Positions 42,356 through 50,910 of a stretch of DNA of 64,000 nucleotides are shown one piece after another. The first letter of the stretch is position 1, and each line of letters opens with the position of its first letter. The stretch is taken from assembly GCF_036182465.1 (NCBI RefSeq), contig NZ_CP108081.1:10292001-10356000 (forward strand). Direction: 5' to 3'. The notes beneath the pieces were generated by a model. That model saw only the letters and a list, made by a program, of their open reading frames with translations, ran no database searches and had not been told where the DNA came from. Made by a program: the position numbers and the translations under genes. This DNA comes from Streptomyces sp. NBC_00258. Lineage in GTDB: Bacteria; Actinomycetota; Actinomycetes; Streptomycetales; Streptomycetaceae.

Positions 42356-43039
42356 ATGACCCGGGTACTGGTGGTGGAGGACGACCCTCAGCTCGTCCGG
42401 GCCCTGGTGATCAACCTTCAGGCCCGCAAGTACGGAGTGGACCCGGCACCCGACGGTGCCACCGCGCTCCGCCTCGCCGCCGTGCGCCGGCCCGATGTGG
42501 TCGTTCTCGACCTGGGCCTGCCGGACATGGACGGTGTGGACGTCATCAAGGCCCTGCGTGGCTGGACCCGTGTACCGATCCTGGTGCTCTCCGCCCGCAG
42601 GGCCTCCGACGAGAAGGTGGCGGCGCTCGACGCTGGCGCCGACGACTACGTCACCAAGCCGTTCAGCATGGACGAACTGCTGGCCCGGCTGCGGGCCGCC
42701 GTCCGCCGTACCGAGACCGCACCGCTCACCCAGGAGACCGCCATGGTCACGACGGGCGACTTCACCATCGACCTGCTGGCCAAGAAGGCCACCCGGGCCG
42801 GACACGACATACGCCTCACGCCGACCGAATGGCATCTGCTGGAGATCCTGGTCACCAGCCCCGGGCGTCTCATCACGCAGAAGCACCTGCTCCAGGAGGT
42901 GTGGGGCGTCTCCCAGAGCAACAAGACCAACTATCTCCGGGTCTACATGGCGCAACTGCGCCGCAAGTTGGAGACGGACCCCTCCCACCCCCGCCACCTC
43001 ATCACGGAACCCGGCATGGGATACCGCTTCGAAGGCTGA
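42356..43039 (+). CDS. kdpE: KdpE-type response regulator
   Basis: The protein has 227 residues, OmpR type. The receiver has VLVVEDDPQLVRALVINLQA, phospho-acceptor Asp in VVVLDLGLPDMDG, and Lys in DDYVTKPFSMDELLARLRAA. The winged helix includes IRLTPTEWHLLEILVTSPGR, the KdpE-typical KHLLQEVWG and MAQLRRKLE. It should activate kdpFABC under K+ limitation. ATG 42356 is preceded by AGGAAAGG. The adjacent kdpD is ruined, so phosphorylation would need another kinase or another kdpD copy. Confidence 0.93.
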   Translation: MTRVLVVEDDPQLVRALVINLQARKYGVDPAPDGATALRLAAVRRPDVVVLDLGLPDMDGVDVIKALRGWTRVPILVLSARRASDEKVAALDAGADDYVTKPFSMDELLARLRAAVRRTETAPLTQETAMVTTGDFTIDLLAKKATRAGHDIRLTPTEWHLLEILVTSPGRLITQKHLLQEVWGVSQSNKTNYLRVYMAQLRRKLETDPSHPRHLITEPGMGYRFEG

Positions 43040-43089
43040 CACAGGGCCTCGGACACCGACGCCCCTGGCACACCACCCCGCCTCGACAC

Positions 43090-43730
43090 TGCGTGGTCGT
43101 GTTCGTGGAGCACCACAACCGGCCGCGTACGGAAGTGATGCTGCACGGCCTGGAGCAGATACCCCGCAAGGAACTGGAGTACCGGAGCACGGTCTTCACC
43201 GAGATGGACGTGGACGCGGTGCTCGCCCGGCAGCCGCCGGTGGCTCTCGTCGACGAGCTGCGCGACACCAACACCCCCGGCTCGCGCAACACCAAGCGCT
43301 GGCAGGACGTCGAGGAACTCCTCGCCGCAGGCGTCGACGTGATCACGACGGTCAACATCCCCGCAGGCGCTGCGCCGCCGGATGGCCCACGGCAACATCT
43401 ACAAGCCGGACAAGGTCGATGCGGCCCTCTCCAACTATTTCCGCCCCGGCAACCTGACCGCCCTGCGCGAGCTGGCGCTGCTGTGGGTGGCGGACCGGGT
43501 GGACGAGTACCTGCATCCCGAGACCCTGCCGATGGTCGCCGTCGACCCCGGCCTGCTGGAACGGTCGGTCGCCAGCCTGGTCGAGAACGCGGTGAAGTAC
43601 AGCCCCGCCGAGGAGCGGTTCCGGCGCGGCACCCTCACCACCGAGGACACCCCGGCGGCGGCCTCACCATGGTCCTCACCCTCCCGGCCGCGCCCGTCGC
43701 CCACCCGAGCCGCCCCGGCCTCCCGGCGAC
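43090..43730 (+). pseudogene. kdpD: Decayed kdpD sensor kinase (multiple deletions and frameshifts)
   Basis: Only pieces of the roughly 850-residue KdpD remain. Piece 1 (about 43093-43356) is part of the N-terminal KdpD domain: MDVDAVLARQPPVALVDELR, NTKRWQDVEELLAAGVDVIT, lacking the upstream Walker A region. It is joined out of frame to piece 2 (from about 43370): RRRMAHGNIYKPDKVDAALS, LTALRELALLWVADRVDEYL. Piece 2 is fused in frame to piece 3, the N-box of the ATPase domain (LLERSVASLVENAVKYSP). Piece 3 runs to the C-terminal end LTTEDTP, where a missing base shifts the frame before GGGLTMVLTLP. The membrane helices, the phospho-accepting His region and most of the ATPase are absent. Confidence 0.9.
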
Positions 43731-43768
43731 CGCCACCTCCTGGTGCTCCGGCCAGGGGGTCGGAATGT

Positions 43769-45304
43769 CTATGAGGTGGCGGTGCCCAGGCCGGGACGGG
43801 AGCCTGCCGTTGCTGTGGCCTGAAGGCTGCGAGGGCTGACGCCGGACAGGTCGTGGGCGGTCATGCTGTTGCGATCGGCGACCGCGCGGCCCAGGGCGTG
43901 GTGCGGCCACAGACCCCCGGCCACGCGGCGGCTGCGCTCGCCCCATTCACGGGCCGCGGCGCCGCTGGTCTTGTAGTGGTTGAGGGCGTAGCCGCCGGAG
44001 TGGATCCGGAGCAGGCAGAAGCCGCCTGGATAGTCCTTGGCGGCGCTGACCTCCTGCAGTGTGACGTGCGGCGCCTGCGGCAGGAGGGTGCGCTTGTTAC
44101 GGTGGGTGTGGCCCGCGTGGTGGAGGAAGACACCGGGTGCGGAGGCGTAGGCGTCGAGGATGGAGCGGGCCTGGCGGCGGCCGAGGCGCTGCCCACCGCT
44201 CACGGGGAAGAGGGAGTCCCGTACGGTCAGCGGATGGTGGCCGAACACGACGGTGGGCTGGTCGCCGCGCTCCTTCAACCGGGCCCGGAACCAGGACAGT
44301 TGCTCGTCACCGAGCCCGCCGGCGTCGGCGCCGTTGCCGTCCTTCTCGTACGTGTCGAGCCCGATGATCCGCAGTCCGCCGAGGTCGCGGGCGAAGTACG
44401 CGGGCCCCGCTCCGCCGAGGAATCCCTCGCGGAAGGCGTCGCCGGCGTCGCGGTGACGGGGCCGGTCGTGGTTTCCGCGTACGACGAAGTAGTCCTGTCC
44501 GTGGCTGCCGAAGCCGTCGAGGATCCGTTTGGCCTCCGCCAGGTCCCGAGGCGCGCCGCCGGCCGAGATGTCCCCCGCGGCCAGCAGCAGATCCGCTCCG
44601 CGCCGCCGGGCCTCCTCGACCAGGGCCCGGCTCATGATCTCCGGATACGGCGCGAGTCCCGGCTCCTGCGCCACGCCGCGCAGCAGGGGCAGGCCGGCCA
44701 TCAGACCGGCGGTCGTCTCCCCGATGTGGAAGTCGTTGCAGAGCGCTATCGACAGCAGATGCCGCCCCGGCGGGGGCTGCGGTGTGGTGAAGGAGTACGG
44801 ACCCCTGCTCGAACCGAGCCCGTAGCGGTTGGTGCCGACGGCGTTGCCGCGGATGAGGTGCAGCGGCGTGGGTGTGGCGGCCTTGCCCCGCGAGCGTGCC
44901 TGGTAGTAGTACGTCTGCCCGGGCTCCAGGTCCGTGAGCTCGACATGGTGGTGCGCCGTGGGCCGGCCCTCCGACGCGGTGCGGTCCAGCCGGGAGGGGT
45001 GAGTGCCGTAGACGACCTCACCCTCCGTGACGGCGGGCAGCATGTGGCCCAGCCCGTCGTTGGTGCCGGGCACCCCGGTGTACCAGGTGATGATGGCGCG
45101 GTCCTCGGTCAGGGTGACCAGTTCCAGATGAACGGCGGCCAAGGCGTCGGGGTGATGGGCGTGGCTCTTTCGTCCGGGCCCGTGGAGGGCCCCGGCGGCG
45201 GCACGCAGCAGCGTGGGGGCGAGGAGGGCGCCGGATCGCAGGACTTCACAGGGAGAGGGCAGGGCCGACATGGCCGCGAGGGGAGCGGAGAAGCAGCAGC
45301 GCAT
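43769..45304 (-). CDS. Metallophosphoesterase, purple acid phosphatase-like
   Basis: The protein has about 511 residues. After a short N-terminal region comes a fibronectin-like domain (VHLELVTLTEDRAIITWYTG to LEPGQTYYYQARSRG), as in purple acid phosphatases. The calcineurin-like core follows with its metal ligands: CNDFHIGE, AAGDISAGG, VVRGNHDRPR, VVFGHHPL and HHAGHTHRN. It should hydrolyse phosphomonoesters or diesters. The start is uncertain: ATG 45304 or ATG 45271; neither has a strong ribosome binding site. A hydrophobic N terminus suggests possible export, but no clean signal peptide is seen. Confidence 0.85.
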   Translation of the reverse strand: MRCCFSAPLAAMSALPSPCEVLRSGALLAPTLLRAAAGALHGPGRKSHAHHPDALAAVHLELVTLTEDRAIITWYTGVPGTNDGLGHMLPAVTEGEVVYGTHPSRLDRTASEGRPTAHHHVELTDLEPGQTYYYQARSRGKAATPTPLHLIRGNAVGTNRYGLGSSRGPYSFTTPQPPPGRHLLSIALCNDFHIGETTAGLMAGLPLLRGVAQEPGLAPYPEIMSRALVEEARRRGADLLLAAGDISAGGAPRDLAEAKRILDGFGSHGQDYFVVRGNHDRPRHRDAGDAFREGFLGGAGPAYFARDLGGLRIIGLDTYEKDGNGADAGGLGDEQLSWFRARLKERGDQPTVVFGHHPLTVRDSLFPVSGGQRLGRRQARSILDAYASAPGVFLHHAGHTHRNKRTLLPQAPHVTLQEVSAAKDYPGGFCLLRIHSGGYALNHYKTSGAAAREWGERSRRVAGGLWPHHALGRAVADRNSMTAHDLSGVSPRSLQATATAGSRPGLGTATS

Positions 45305-45730
45305 GACTGAGTATGTGCCCGCGCGCAGTGAACGCCAGTGGGGATACCGAATGCGGCGCCCGGTATGGAATGGGACACCGTTGACCGATCATGGACATAC
45401 TTGATCTTTCCTCGAGACTGCGCATTCGGGTCCGCAGGCCCAACAGGGTTGTACCGCAAGGGGTTTGGCGGGAGCCTGATGGTGCGTCAGTGGCGACGGG
45501 TCGAAGCGGTGCACCGGCCGGCGAAGCGCTCATATCCCCCGGACGTGTTCTTCGCCACCTCCGGCGTGACTAGGCTTTCCATGTTCAGATCTTCCGCCAT
45601 TGTCACGCTCCGCTTTCCCTTCACGCCTCAGGGTCAACGGGCCGCCAGGGGCTGCTGATCGTTCGTACCCCTGCACGGCGGGGCACATCAACCGCGTACC
45701 GTGGAGTCATCAAGACCGGAGGTCACGCAC
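45305..45730. other. Intergenic region with possible promoters
   Basis: This 426-base stretch is less GC-rich than its surroundings and has no recognisable gene. A TTGACC element at 45379-45384 and a TAGGCT hexamer just before an ATG at 45581 (a 25-codon frame) could be promoter elements. The short frame has no recognisable features. Confidence 0.4.
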
Positions 45731-46081
45731 ATGTCCGCGCTACCGCACGAGCCGAGCCCACAGGCCGATTCGGACCCGTACCAGCTTGAATCGGACCCGT
45801 ACGAGCTTGAATACGTCGAGGGCCCCCAGACGCTCGCCGAGTTGCGCGCCGCGCTCGAGGTGATCAACCCCGACGTGCTGACCGCTTTCAACGCCCGGCT
45901 CGATTCCGCGAGGTTCGGTGCGGAGCAGGCCGAGGTCATCGCCAAGGCCCGTCGCGCCGTGGCGTTCTCGAAGCGTGCCGAGGTGGAGGCGGCTGCGGCT
46001 GCCGCCGCGGAAGAGGCCGCCGCGGAGCCGCCGGTCGAGGATCTGTGGTCCCACCTGGACGTGCGCGACAGCGCTTCGTGA
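45731..46081 (+). CDS. Hypothetical actinobacterial protein, Ala-rich helical C terminus
   Basis: The protein has 116 residues. Near the N terminus is a duplicated element (DPYQLES/DPYELEY) encoded by a near-exact 18-base direct repeat. The middle resembles a small conserved helical family (QTLAELRAALEVINPDVLTA), possibly DUF6247-like, and is followed by a long Ala/Glu helix. Family members are sometimes found next to toxin-like genes, but no partner is seen here. GGAGG lies eight bases before ATG 45731. Confidence 0.65.
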   Translation: MSALPHEPSPQADSDPYQLESDPYELEYVEGPQTLAELRAALEVINPDVLTAFNARLDSARFGAEQAEVIAKARRAVAFSKRAEVEAAAAAAAEEAAAEPPVEDLWSHLDVRDSAS

Positions 46082-46295
46082 CCCACTTTCCGTCACGGCT
46101 TGCGGCACGGATCGATCCCGTGATGGGAGTTCACGCTGCAAGTCCGCGGCCCTTGCTCGTTGCAGGGGGCTCTGGCCAAGGGTTCACCTCGGAATTCCCA
46201 AGAACAACTCAACACTTGATCATGGTTCATCAACGCTCGTCCATGATTCGGCAACCCGAACGGAGGGGTGTCGGGTCGGACGTACGTTCCCGTTC

Positions 46296-47081
46296 GTGAT
46301 CTCTGACCCAGCACCCCACAGAGCTGTCCGCCCGTCGCGGACGGCATCCGTCGCCCCGTTCTCCGGCGCGACACTCCCTGCCCGGCGCTCCCTCCTCCGC
46401 GCCGCGCTCACCGGGACCGCGGTCCTCGGCGCCGGTCTGGCCGTCGGCGCCGCACCTGCGGCCGCCGCGCCCCCCACCGCCGCCGCGCGCAAGCGGCCCA
46501 CCACCGCCGAGGAGGCCCTGCGTGAGCTGGCGTCGGGCAACCGCCGCTGGAGCACCTTCCGCGAGCGGCATCCCGACGAGTCTCCCGCCGTCCGGCAGTC
46601 GTTGACGACCGCTCAGCACCCTTTCGCGCTCGTGCTCGGCTGCATCGACTCCCGGGTGCCTCCGGAACTGGTCTTCGACCAGGGTCTCGGTGATCTGATG
46701 ACCGTACGCAGTGCGGGCCAGGTCCTCGACGAGGCCGTGCTCGGCAGCCTCGCGTACGGGGTGCTCGAACTGGGGATCCCGCTGCTCATGGTGCTCGGCC
46801 ACCAGTCGTGCGGGGCAGTGAAGGCCACGGTCCAGGCGGACGAGTCGGGCGAGGAACTGCCCGCCCACATCCAGTACCTGGCCGACCGGATCAGCCCGGC
46901 CATCGATCGCAGCAAGGAGGGCGACGCCCGCATAGACGCGACGATCGACGCCAACATACGGCTCATCCGGTCACAGCTCGCGGCGGAGCCCGACCTCGCC
47001 GCCAAGGTGGACTCGGGCGCGCTGGCCATCGTCGGCGCCCGCTACGAACTGACCACCCAGCGGGTACGCCGCATCGGCTGA
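46296..47081 (+). CDS. Exported beta-carbonic anhydrase with Tat-like signal
   Basis: The protein has 261 residues. The N terminus contains a twin-arginine-like signal (LPARRSLLRAALTGTAVLGA then an Ala-rich core ending near AAAAPP). The beta-CA zinc ligands are present: Cys and Asp-Arg in VLGCIDSRVPPE, and His-x-x-Cys in LGHQSCGAVKA. It should interconvert CO2 and bicarbonate outside the membrane; Tat export would suit a protein that takes up zinc and folds before export. GTG 46296 has no obvious ribosome binding site. A strong bidirectional hairpin follows. Confidence 0.9.
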   Translation: MISDPAPHRAVRPSRTASVAPFSGATLPARRSLLRAALTGTAVLGAGLAVGAAPAAAAPPTAAARKRPTTAEEALRELASGNRRWSTFRERHPDESPAVRQSLTTAQHPFALVLGCIDSRVPPELVFDQGLGDLMTVRSAGQVLDEAVLGSLAYGVLELGIPLLMVLGHQSCGAVKATVQADESGEELPAHIQYLADRISPAIDRSKEGDARIDATIDANIRLIRSQLAAEPDLAAKVDSGALAIVGARYELTTQRVRRIG

Positions 47082-47089
47082 ACCTCGTA

Positions 47090-47137
47090 CACACGGGAGG
47101 AGCCGCGGCGGACAGCCGCCGCGGCTCCTCCCGTGTG
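47090..47137. terminator. Strong bidirectional hairpin terminator
   Basis: Perfect 22-base arms (47090-47111 and 47116-47137) flank a four-base loop ACAG, between the convergent carbonic anhydrase and M23 peptidase genes. It is the strongest hairpin in the window by arm length. Confidence 0.9.
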
Positions 47138-47141
47138 AAGG

Positions 47142-48434
47142 TCAGCGGGCGGTGCCGAGCCAGGGCAACGGATCCATGTACTGCCCGTCGAGGAGGACCT
47201 CGAAGTGCAGATGGGGTCCCGTGGACAGGCCGGTGGAGCCGACGAGCCCGACCGGGGAGCCGGCGGTCACGGTCTGGCCCGCGGTGACCTGGAGGGCCGA
47301 CAGGTGACTGTAGGTCGTCTGCAGCCGCTTGCCGTCGATCGCGCCGTGGTCGATCACCACACGGATGCCGTACGCCGTGGTGGTACCCGCGAACTCGATC
47401 CGGCCGTCACGTGCGGCGGACACCTGTGCACCCTGAGGTGCGCCGAAGTCCACTCCCGTGTGGAGCTTGGTGACCCCGGTCAACGGATGTGTACGTGACC
47501 CGAAGGACGAGGTGACCGTCAGTGTGCTGACGGGAGGTGTCAGCACCGCGGTGGCGTTCTGGCCGCCGTTCTGGTCGGGGGTTCGACGGACGAGCGCGTC
47601 GTACCGCGGAAGCCGATCCTTGACCTGGTCGAGGAACGTACGTGCGTCGGCGGGCACGCGGCCCGCCCGCTTCACCGTGTCCGTCCCGACCGTGTACGCG
47701 GCGAGAGTGAGGTCCACGAGGCTGCCGCTGACGGTTCCCTCGGTCCTCAGATCGGTCACCTTCTCGGCGAGAGCGCAGTCCTGCCGGCCGAGGGCCATGA
47801 TGGCGTCCTCCCGATCGTGCGGTGAGGAACGGCCGTTGGCGTTGTCGTCCCGGCCCCAGGTCCGCCATTGGGCGTCCGTGAAACCTGCGATCCCCTGCTG
47901 CGACAGGCTGGCGCTGTCGTTGCTCCACCCGGAGAGCTGATCGATCTGAGCGGCGAGGAGGGAGGGGGTGACGACCGTGCAGGCGTCGGCCGCCTTGCGC
48001 AGCCAAGGAACGTAGGAGGCGTCGACGTTGCCGACGGACGTCTGTGCCGGATCCGGTCCCTGGGACTGGTCGGGGGAGAGTCCGCCGTTCAGGGCCAGGT
48101 ATCCCGACACCCCGATCAGCGCCAACAGACTGGGCGCCACGATCAGGGCGAAGGGGCCGGGACCGCGGCGACGCGGTCGTTGTTCCTCGTCCGCGGTCGG
48201 CGTCGCCGACGGATGTTCATGCCGCGGCGGTTCATCGGTGACGTCCTCGGGGGTGACGTCCTCGGGCGCCGCGGCATCCGCCGAACCGTCCGGCCCGGCA
48301 TGATTTGCCGACTCCGTATGTGTGCCGTGCCGACTCAACGCCCCTTCGGCACCGGCTCGTTCGTCCGTGCCCGCCGCCTCGTGGACGGATGCCGCGCCTT
48401 CCCTCTCCACGGTCACGTGCCGGGCCGGCTGCAC
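47142..48434 (-). CDS. M23-family peptidoglycan peptidase, membrane anchored
   Basis: The protein has up to 430 residues. The N-terminal 90 residues are polar and acidic, followed by one membrane helix (ALIVAPSLLALIGVSGYLAL). The middle (about 140-230) resembles a lytic-transglycosylase-like fold (ADACTVVTPSLLAAQIDQLS, GIAGFTDAQWRTWG). The C-terminal M23 domain has the zinc ligands in KLHTGVDFGAP and PHLHFEVLLDG. It should cut cell-wall peptides outside the membrane. The long cytoplasmic tail makes the GTG 48434 start uncertain. Confidence 0.88.
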   Translation of the reverse strand: MQPARHVTVEREGAASVHEAAGTDERAGAEGALSRHGTHTESANHAGPDGSADAAAPEDVTPEDVTDEPPRHEHPSATPTADEEQRPRRRGPGPFALIVAPSLLALIGVSGYLALNGGLSPDQSQGPDPAQTSVGNVDASYVPWLRKAADACTVVTPSLLAAQIDQLSGWSNDSASLSQQGIAGFTDAQWRTWGRDDNANGRSSPHDREDAIMALGRQDCALAEKVTDLRTEGTVSGSLVDLTLAAYTVGTDTVKRAGRVPADARTFLDQVKDRLPRYDALVRRTPDQNGGQNATAVLTPPVSTLTVTSSFGSRTHPLTGVTKLHTGVDFGAPQGAQVSAARDGRIEFAGTTTAYGIRVVIDHGAIDGKRLQTTYSHLSALQVTAGQTVTAGSPVGLVGSTGLSTGPHLHFEVLLDGQYMDPLPWLGTAR

Positions 48435-48673
48435 GGGGGTGGTGCGGCTGGGAGTGGTGTCGGCGGGATGTTCAGGCTCACGCTCGAACGCTAGTTGCCC
48501 CCTGTCCGGACGTCACCGGTCATCGAGGCACAGCGGCCTGCCCGAAGGGGCAGCTTCGATGGTCGGCGGCATACGCGGCAGACCATGCGGCAGGGGAGGG
48601 GGCGGCGGTGGCCCGGCCGGGTGGTGGGGGTTCTCCGGTCGGGGCCGGGTGGCGCGTTCCGTGGACCGGATGC

Positions 48674-49216
48674 TCACGACTTCGACGGTGTCGACTCGTC
48701 GGACCGCTCGTTGTTGCCGCTGTGCTGCTGACGTTCGGCGCGCTGCTGGATGAGTTCCTCGACGGCGCTGGGCAGGGTCGTCTCGAAGTCGATCAGCTTC
48801 GCCCACGTCGGTGTCATCACGATGCGGACCATGCCGTCGTAGAGCGAGCGGACCTCGGCCTCCCACTCGATGCGTTGCTCGGCCGTCATGGTGTAGGAGC
48901 CGTTCATCTCGAGGTACTCCTCGGGAATGCCGTCGACCTCGTCGAGTTCAACGGTGCCGCGGACGAGCAGGATCTTGGGCGGGTGCACCTCGGTGTCGAT
49001 TGTGATGGCGACGGCCGGGTTGTGACGGAGCGACGCCAGCTTCGGGGCGTTCTTCGACGTGCACATCACCGCCTCCTTGCCGTTCCAGGCGAAGGCGATC
49101 GGGATGTTCCGCGGTGTCCCGTCCTTGGCCACGTAGGCCAGACGGCACAGGTCACGGGCCAGCAGCTCCTGGCTCAGCGGGCGACTGAGGATCTCGGTGA
49201 TCCGGTCGTTCGTCAT
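48674..49216 (-). CDS. Pyridoxamine 5'-phosphate oxidase-family protein
   Basis: The protein has 180 residues with the FMN/F420-binding split barrel: DLCRLAYVAKDGTPRNIPIA, FAWNGKEAVMCTSKNAPKLA, LRHNPAVAITIDTE and LVRGTVELDEVDGIPEEYLE. It resembles the PNPOx-like actinobacterial family that may use F420 or FMN for small-molecule reduction or act as a binding protein. GGAGG lies six bases before ATG 49216. The gene stands alone. Confidence 0.88.
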   Translation of the reverse strand: MTNDRITEILSRPLSQELLARDLCRLAYVAKDGTPRNIPIAFAWNGKEAVMCTSKNAPKLASLRHNPAVAITIDTEVHPPKILLVRGTVELDEVDGIPEEYLEMNGSYTMTAEQRIEWEAEVRSLYDGMVRIVMTPTWAKLIDFETTLPSAVEELIQQRAERQQHSGNNERSDESTPSKS

Positions 49217-49414
49217 GGCGGGCCTCCCGGGGACCGTGCGGCCACGGTGGCCGCCTCTGCCCCTGGGACGGAACCGTCACCCCGTTCTCGACATCCACAC
49301 CGAACCCTTTTCGCGTGACCCGACGGACACTCTGAGCCACCAGGTTCGTCGCCATCCAGGGCCGAGCGGGGACACCACTCCCTGACCGCCGCCCCCGGCA
49401 CACCCGATCACCCA

Positions 49415-49804
49415 GTGGCCCAGCGCCACCGACCTCGCCCCGGCGACGGGCAGGAGTCCGTCGAGACCAGGGTCAAGCCCGCGACGACCATCACCGCGAC
49501 CGTGACGGCCACTCCCGAGCCCGCGCCGACGGTCACCGAGACCGTCAAAGCCAAGACGCAGCCCCGCCCCACGGTCACCGTCACCAAGACGGCAGCGGCC
49601 GCGGCCGCAGACAGTGACAGCGGTAGTGGTGGCGGTGGCCAGGACAGCGTCGGTACATGCTCGATCGTCTCCAACTCGGGGAACTGCTACTCGGCGGGAC
49701 AGTTCTGCCGGAACAGCGACCACGGGGCGACGACCACCACCGCCGCCGGTACGAAGATCAAGTGCGCGTACAAGGCGAACGCGTGGCGCTGGACCTCCAT
49801 CTGA
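49415..49804 (+). CDS. Cys-rich exported-type protein, apparently lacking its signal
   Basis: The frame has 129 residues from GTG 49415. The middle is a Thr/Val/Pro repeat stalk (TITATVTATPEPAPTVTETV), typical of Streptomyces cell-surface proteins, and the end is a small four-Cys domain (SVGTCSIVSNSGNCYSAGQF with CRNSDHG and IKCAYKANAWRW). Proteins of this design normally start with a membrane helix, which is missing here. The region upstream in other frames does not supply one cleanly, so the 5' end may be lost or shifted. No ribosome binding site is obvious. Confidence 0.5.
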   Translation: MAQRHRPRPGDGQESVETRVKPATTITATVTATPEPAPTVTETVKAKTQPRPTVTVTKTAAAAAADSDSGSGGGGQDSVGTCSIVSNSGNCYSAGQFCRNSDHGATTTTAAGTKIKCAYKANAWRWTSI

Positions 49805-49914
49805 CGGGGCAGGGCCCCACCCCCCCACAAACTCACGCTTGCCGCCCGGCTCCCGGGTCTGGGACGATCGCTCACCCCGCGCCCGCAACAGGTCGCGGCA
49901 GCCAAGGAGGTCCG

Positions 49915-50829
49915 GTGCACAGACGCTGGCTGTTCATCGCGGCGGCCGGGGCGCTCATCGTCGCCTCCTTGATCGTGGGACTCCTCGTCGACCACAAGGG
50001 CGACACAGGGGACGCAGAGGCCAAGCCCGCCGCCGGCACCCAGGCGGACGTCCCGCCCGCGACGGTGTCTCCGACCGCGTCCGCAAGCGCGACCGAAGCA
50101 TCGGCAACGCCGTCGGCCAAGCGCACGCCGCGGAAGGAGTCCGCCCGCGCGACCGCCCCGTCGGCGAAGCCCTCGGCCGCGGACACCCCGCGCACCGGGT
50201 CCGCCGCCGCGCCGTTGGCGGGACGCATACGGCCCGGTGCCACGTACCGAGGCGTCGCCACGTTCTACGACTCGGACGGTACGGGCGCCTGCATGTACGA
50301 CGCGAGCGGCGACGTCATGACCGGGGCGATGAACAGCACCGACTACGAAACCGCCAAGGCATGCGGGGCGTACGTACTCGTCCGCGCGGCCAACGGCGCC
50401 TCTGTCACGGTGCGCATCACCAACGAGTGCCCGGGGGACTGCGCACCCGGTCAGATCGACCTCAGTGCCGAGGCCTTCGCCAGACTCGCACAGCCCTCGG
50501 CCGGCAAGATTCCGATCACCTGGACGCTGTCGAGCCCAAGTGCCGCCGACACGGTCTCGATCCGGTACAAGACCGGGTCCACCCGTTACTGGTGCGGCAT
50601 CCAGGTCATCGGTCACCGCAATCCGCTGGCCCGGCTCGAAGTACGTGCCGGCAGTGGCTGGCGTCAGCTGTCGCGCACCGAATACAACTACTTCATCTCC
50701 GACGACGGCAGCGGGTGCGGCGGGGCGATCAGGGTCACGGACATCTTCGGAGAGCAACTCACCCTCAACGGGGTCGCGTTGACGGCGAACGCCGTTCAGC
50801 CGACCCGGGTGCAGTTCGCCAGGCGCTGA
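49915..50829 (+). CDS. Bacterial expansin (EXLX1-like), membrane anchored
   Basis: The protein has 304 residues. An N-terminal hydrophobic helix (HRRWLFIAAAGALIVASLIV) is an anchor or signal. A Ser/Thr/Ala/Pro linker follows to about residue 95. Domain 1 (double-psi barrel) runs GATYRGVATFYDSDGTGACM to GKIPITW, with the conserved Asp in QIDLSAEAFARLA. Domain 2 (CBM63-like) has aromatic cellulose-contact positions in TRYWCGIQV and TEYNYFISDD. Extra cysteines relative to the Bacillus protein suggest disulphides. Expansins loosen cellulose-containing walls without hydrolysis. AAGGAGG lies four bases before GTG 49915. Confidence 0.85.
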   Translation: MHRRWLFIAAAGALIVASLIVGLLVDHKGDTGDAEAKPAAGTQADVPPATVSPTASASATEASATPSAKRTPRKESARATAPSAKPSAADTPRTGSAAAPLAGRIRPGATYRGVATFYDSDGTGACMYDASGDVMTGAMNSTDYETAKACGAYVLVRAANGASVTVRITNECPGDCAPGQIDLSAEAFARLAQPSAGKIPITWTLSSPSAADTVSIRYKTGSTRYWCGIQVIGHRNPLARLEVRAGSGWRQLSRTEYNYFISDDGSGCGGAIRVTDIFGEQLTLNGVALTANAVQPTRVQFARR

Positions 50830-50910
50830 CCCGGGACGCAGTCGAAGCGACGCCCGGGGCCATGGTCCGCCGCTCAGGAGTGGGTCGGGCCGGCCCTTCG
50901 GCCACCCCGT

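Noticed and set aside
42206..43042. Long minus-strand frame opposite kdpE
   Set aside because: It is antisense to a response regulator with all receiver and winged-helix signatures; no independent support.
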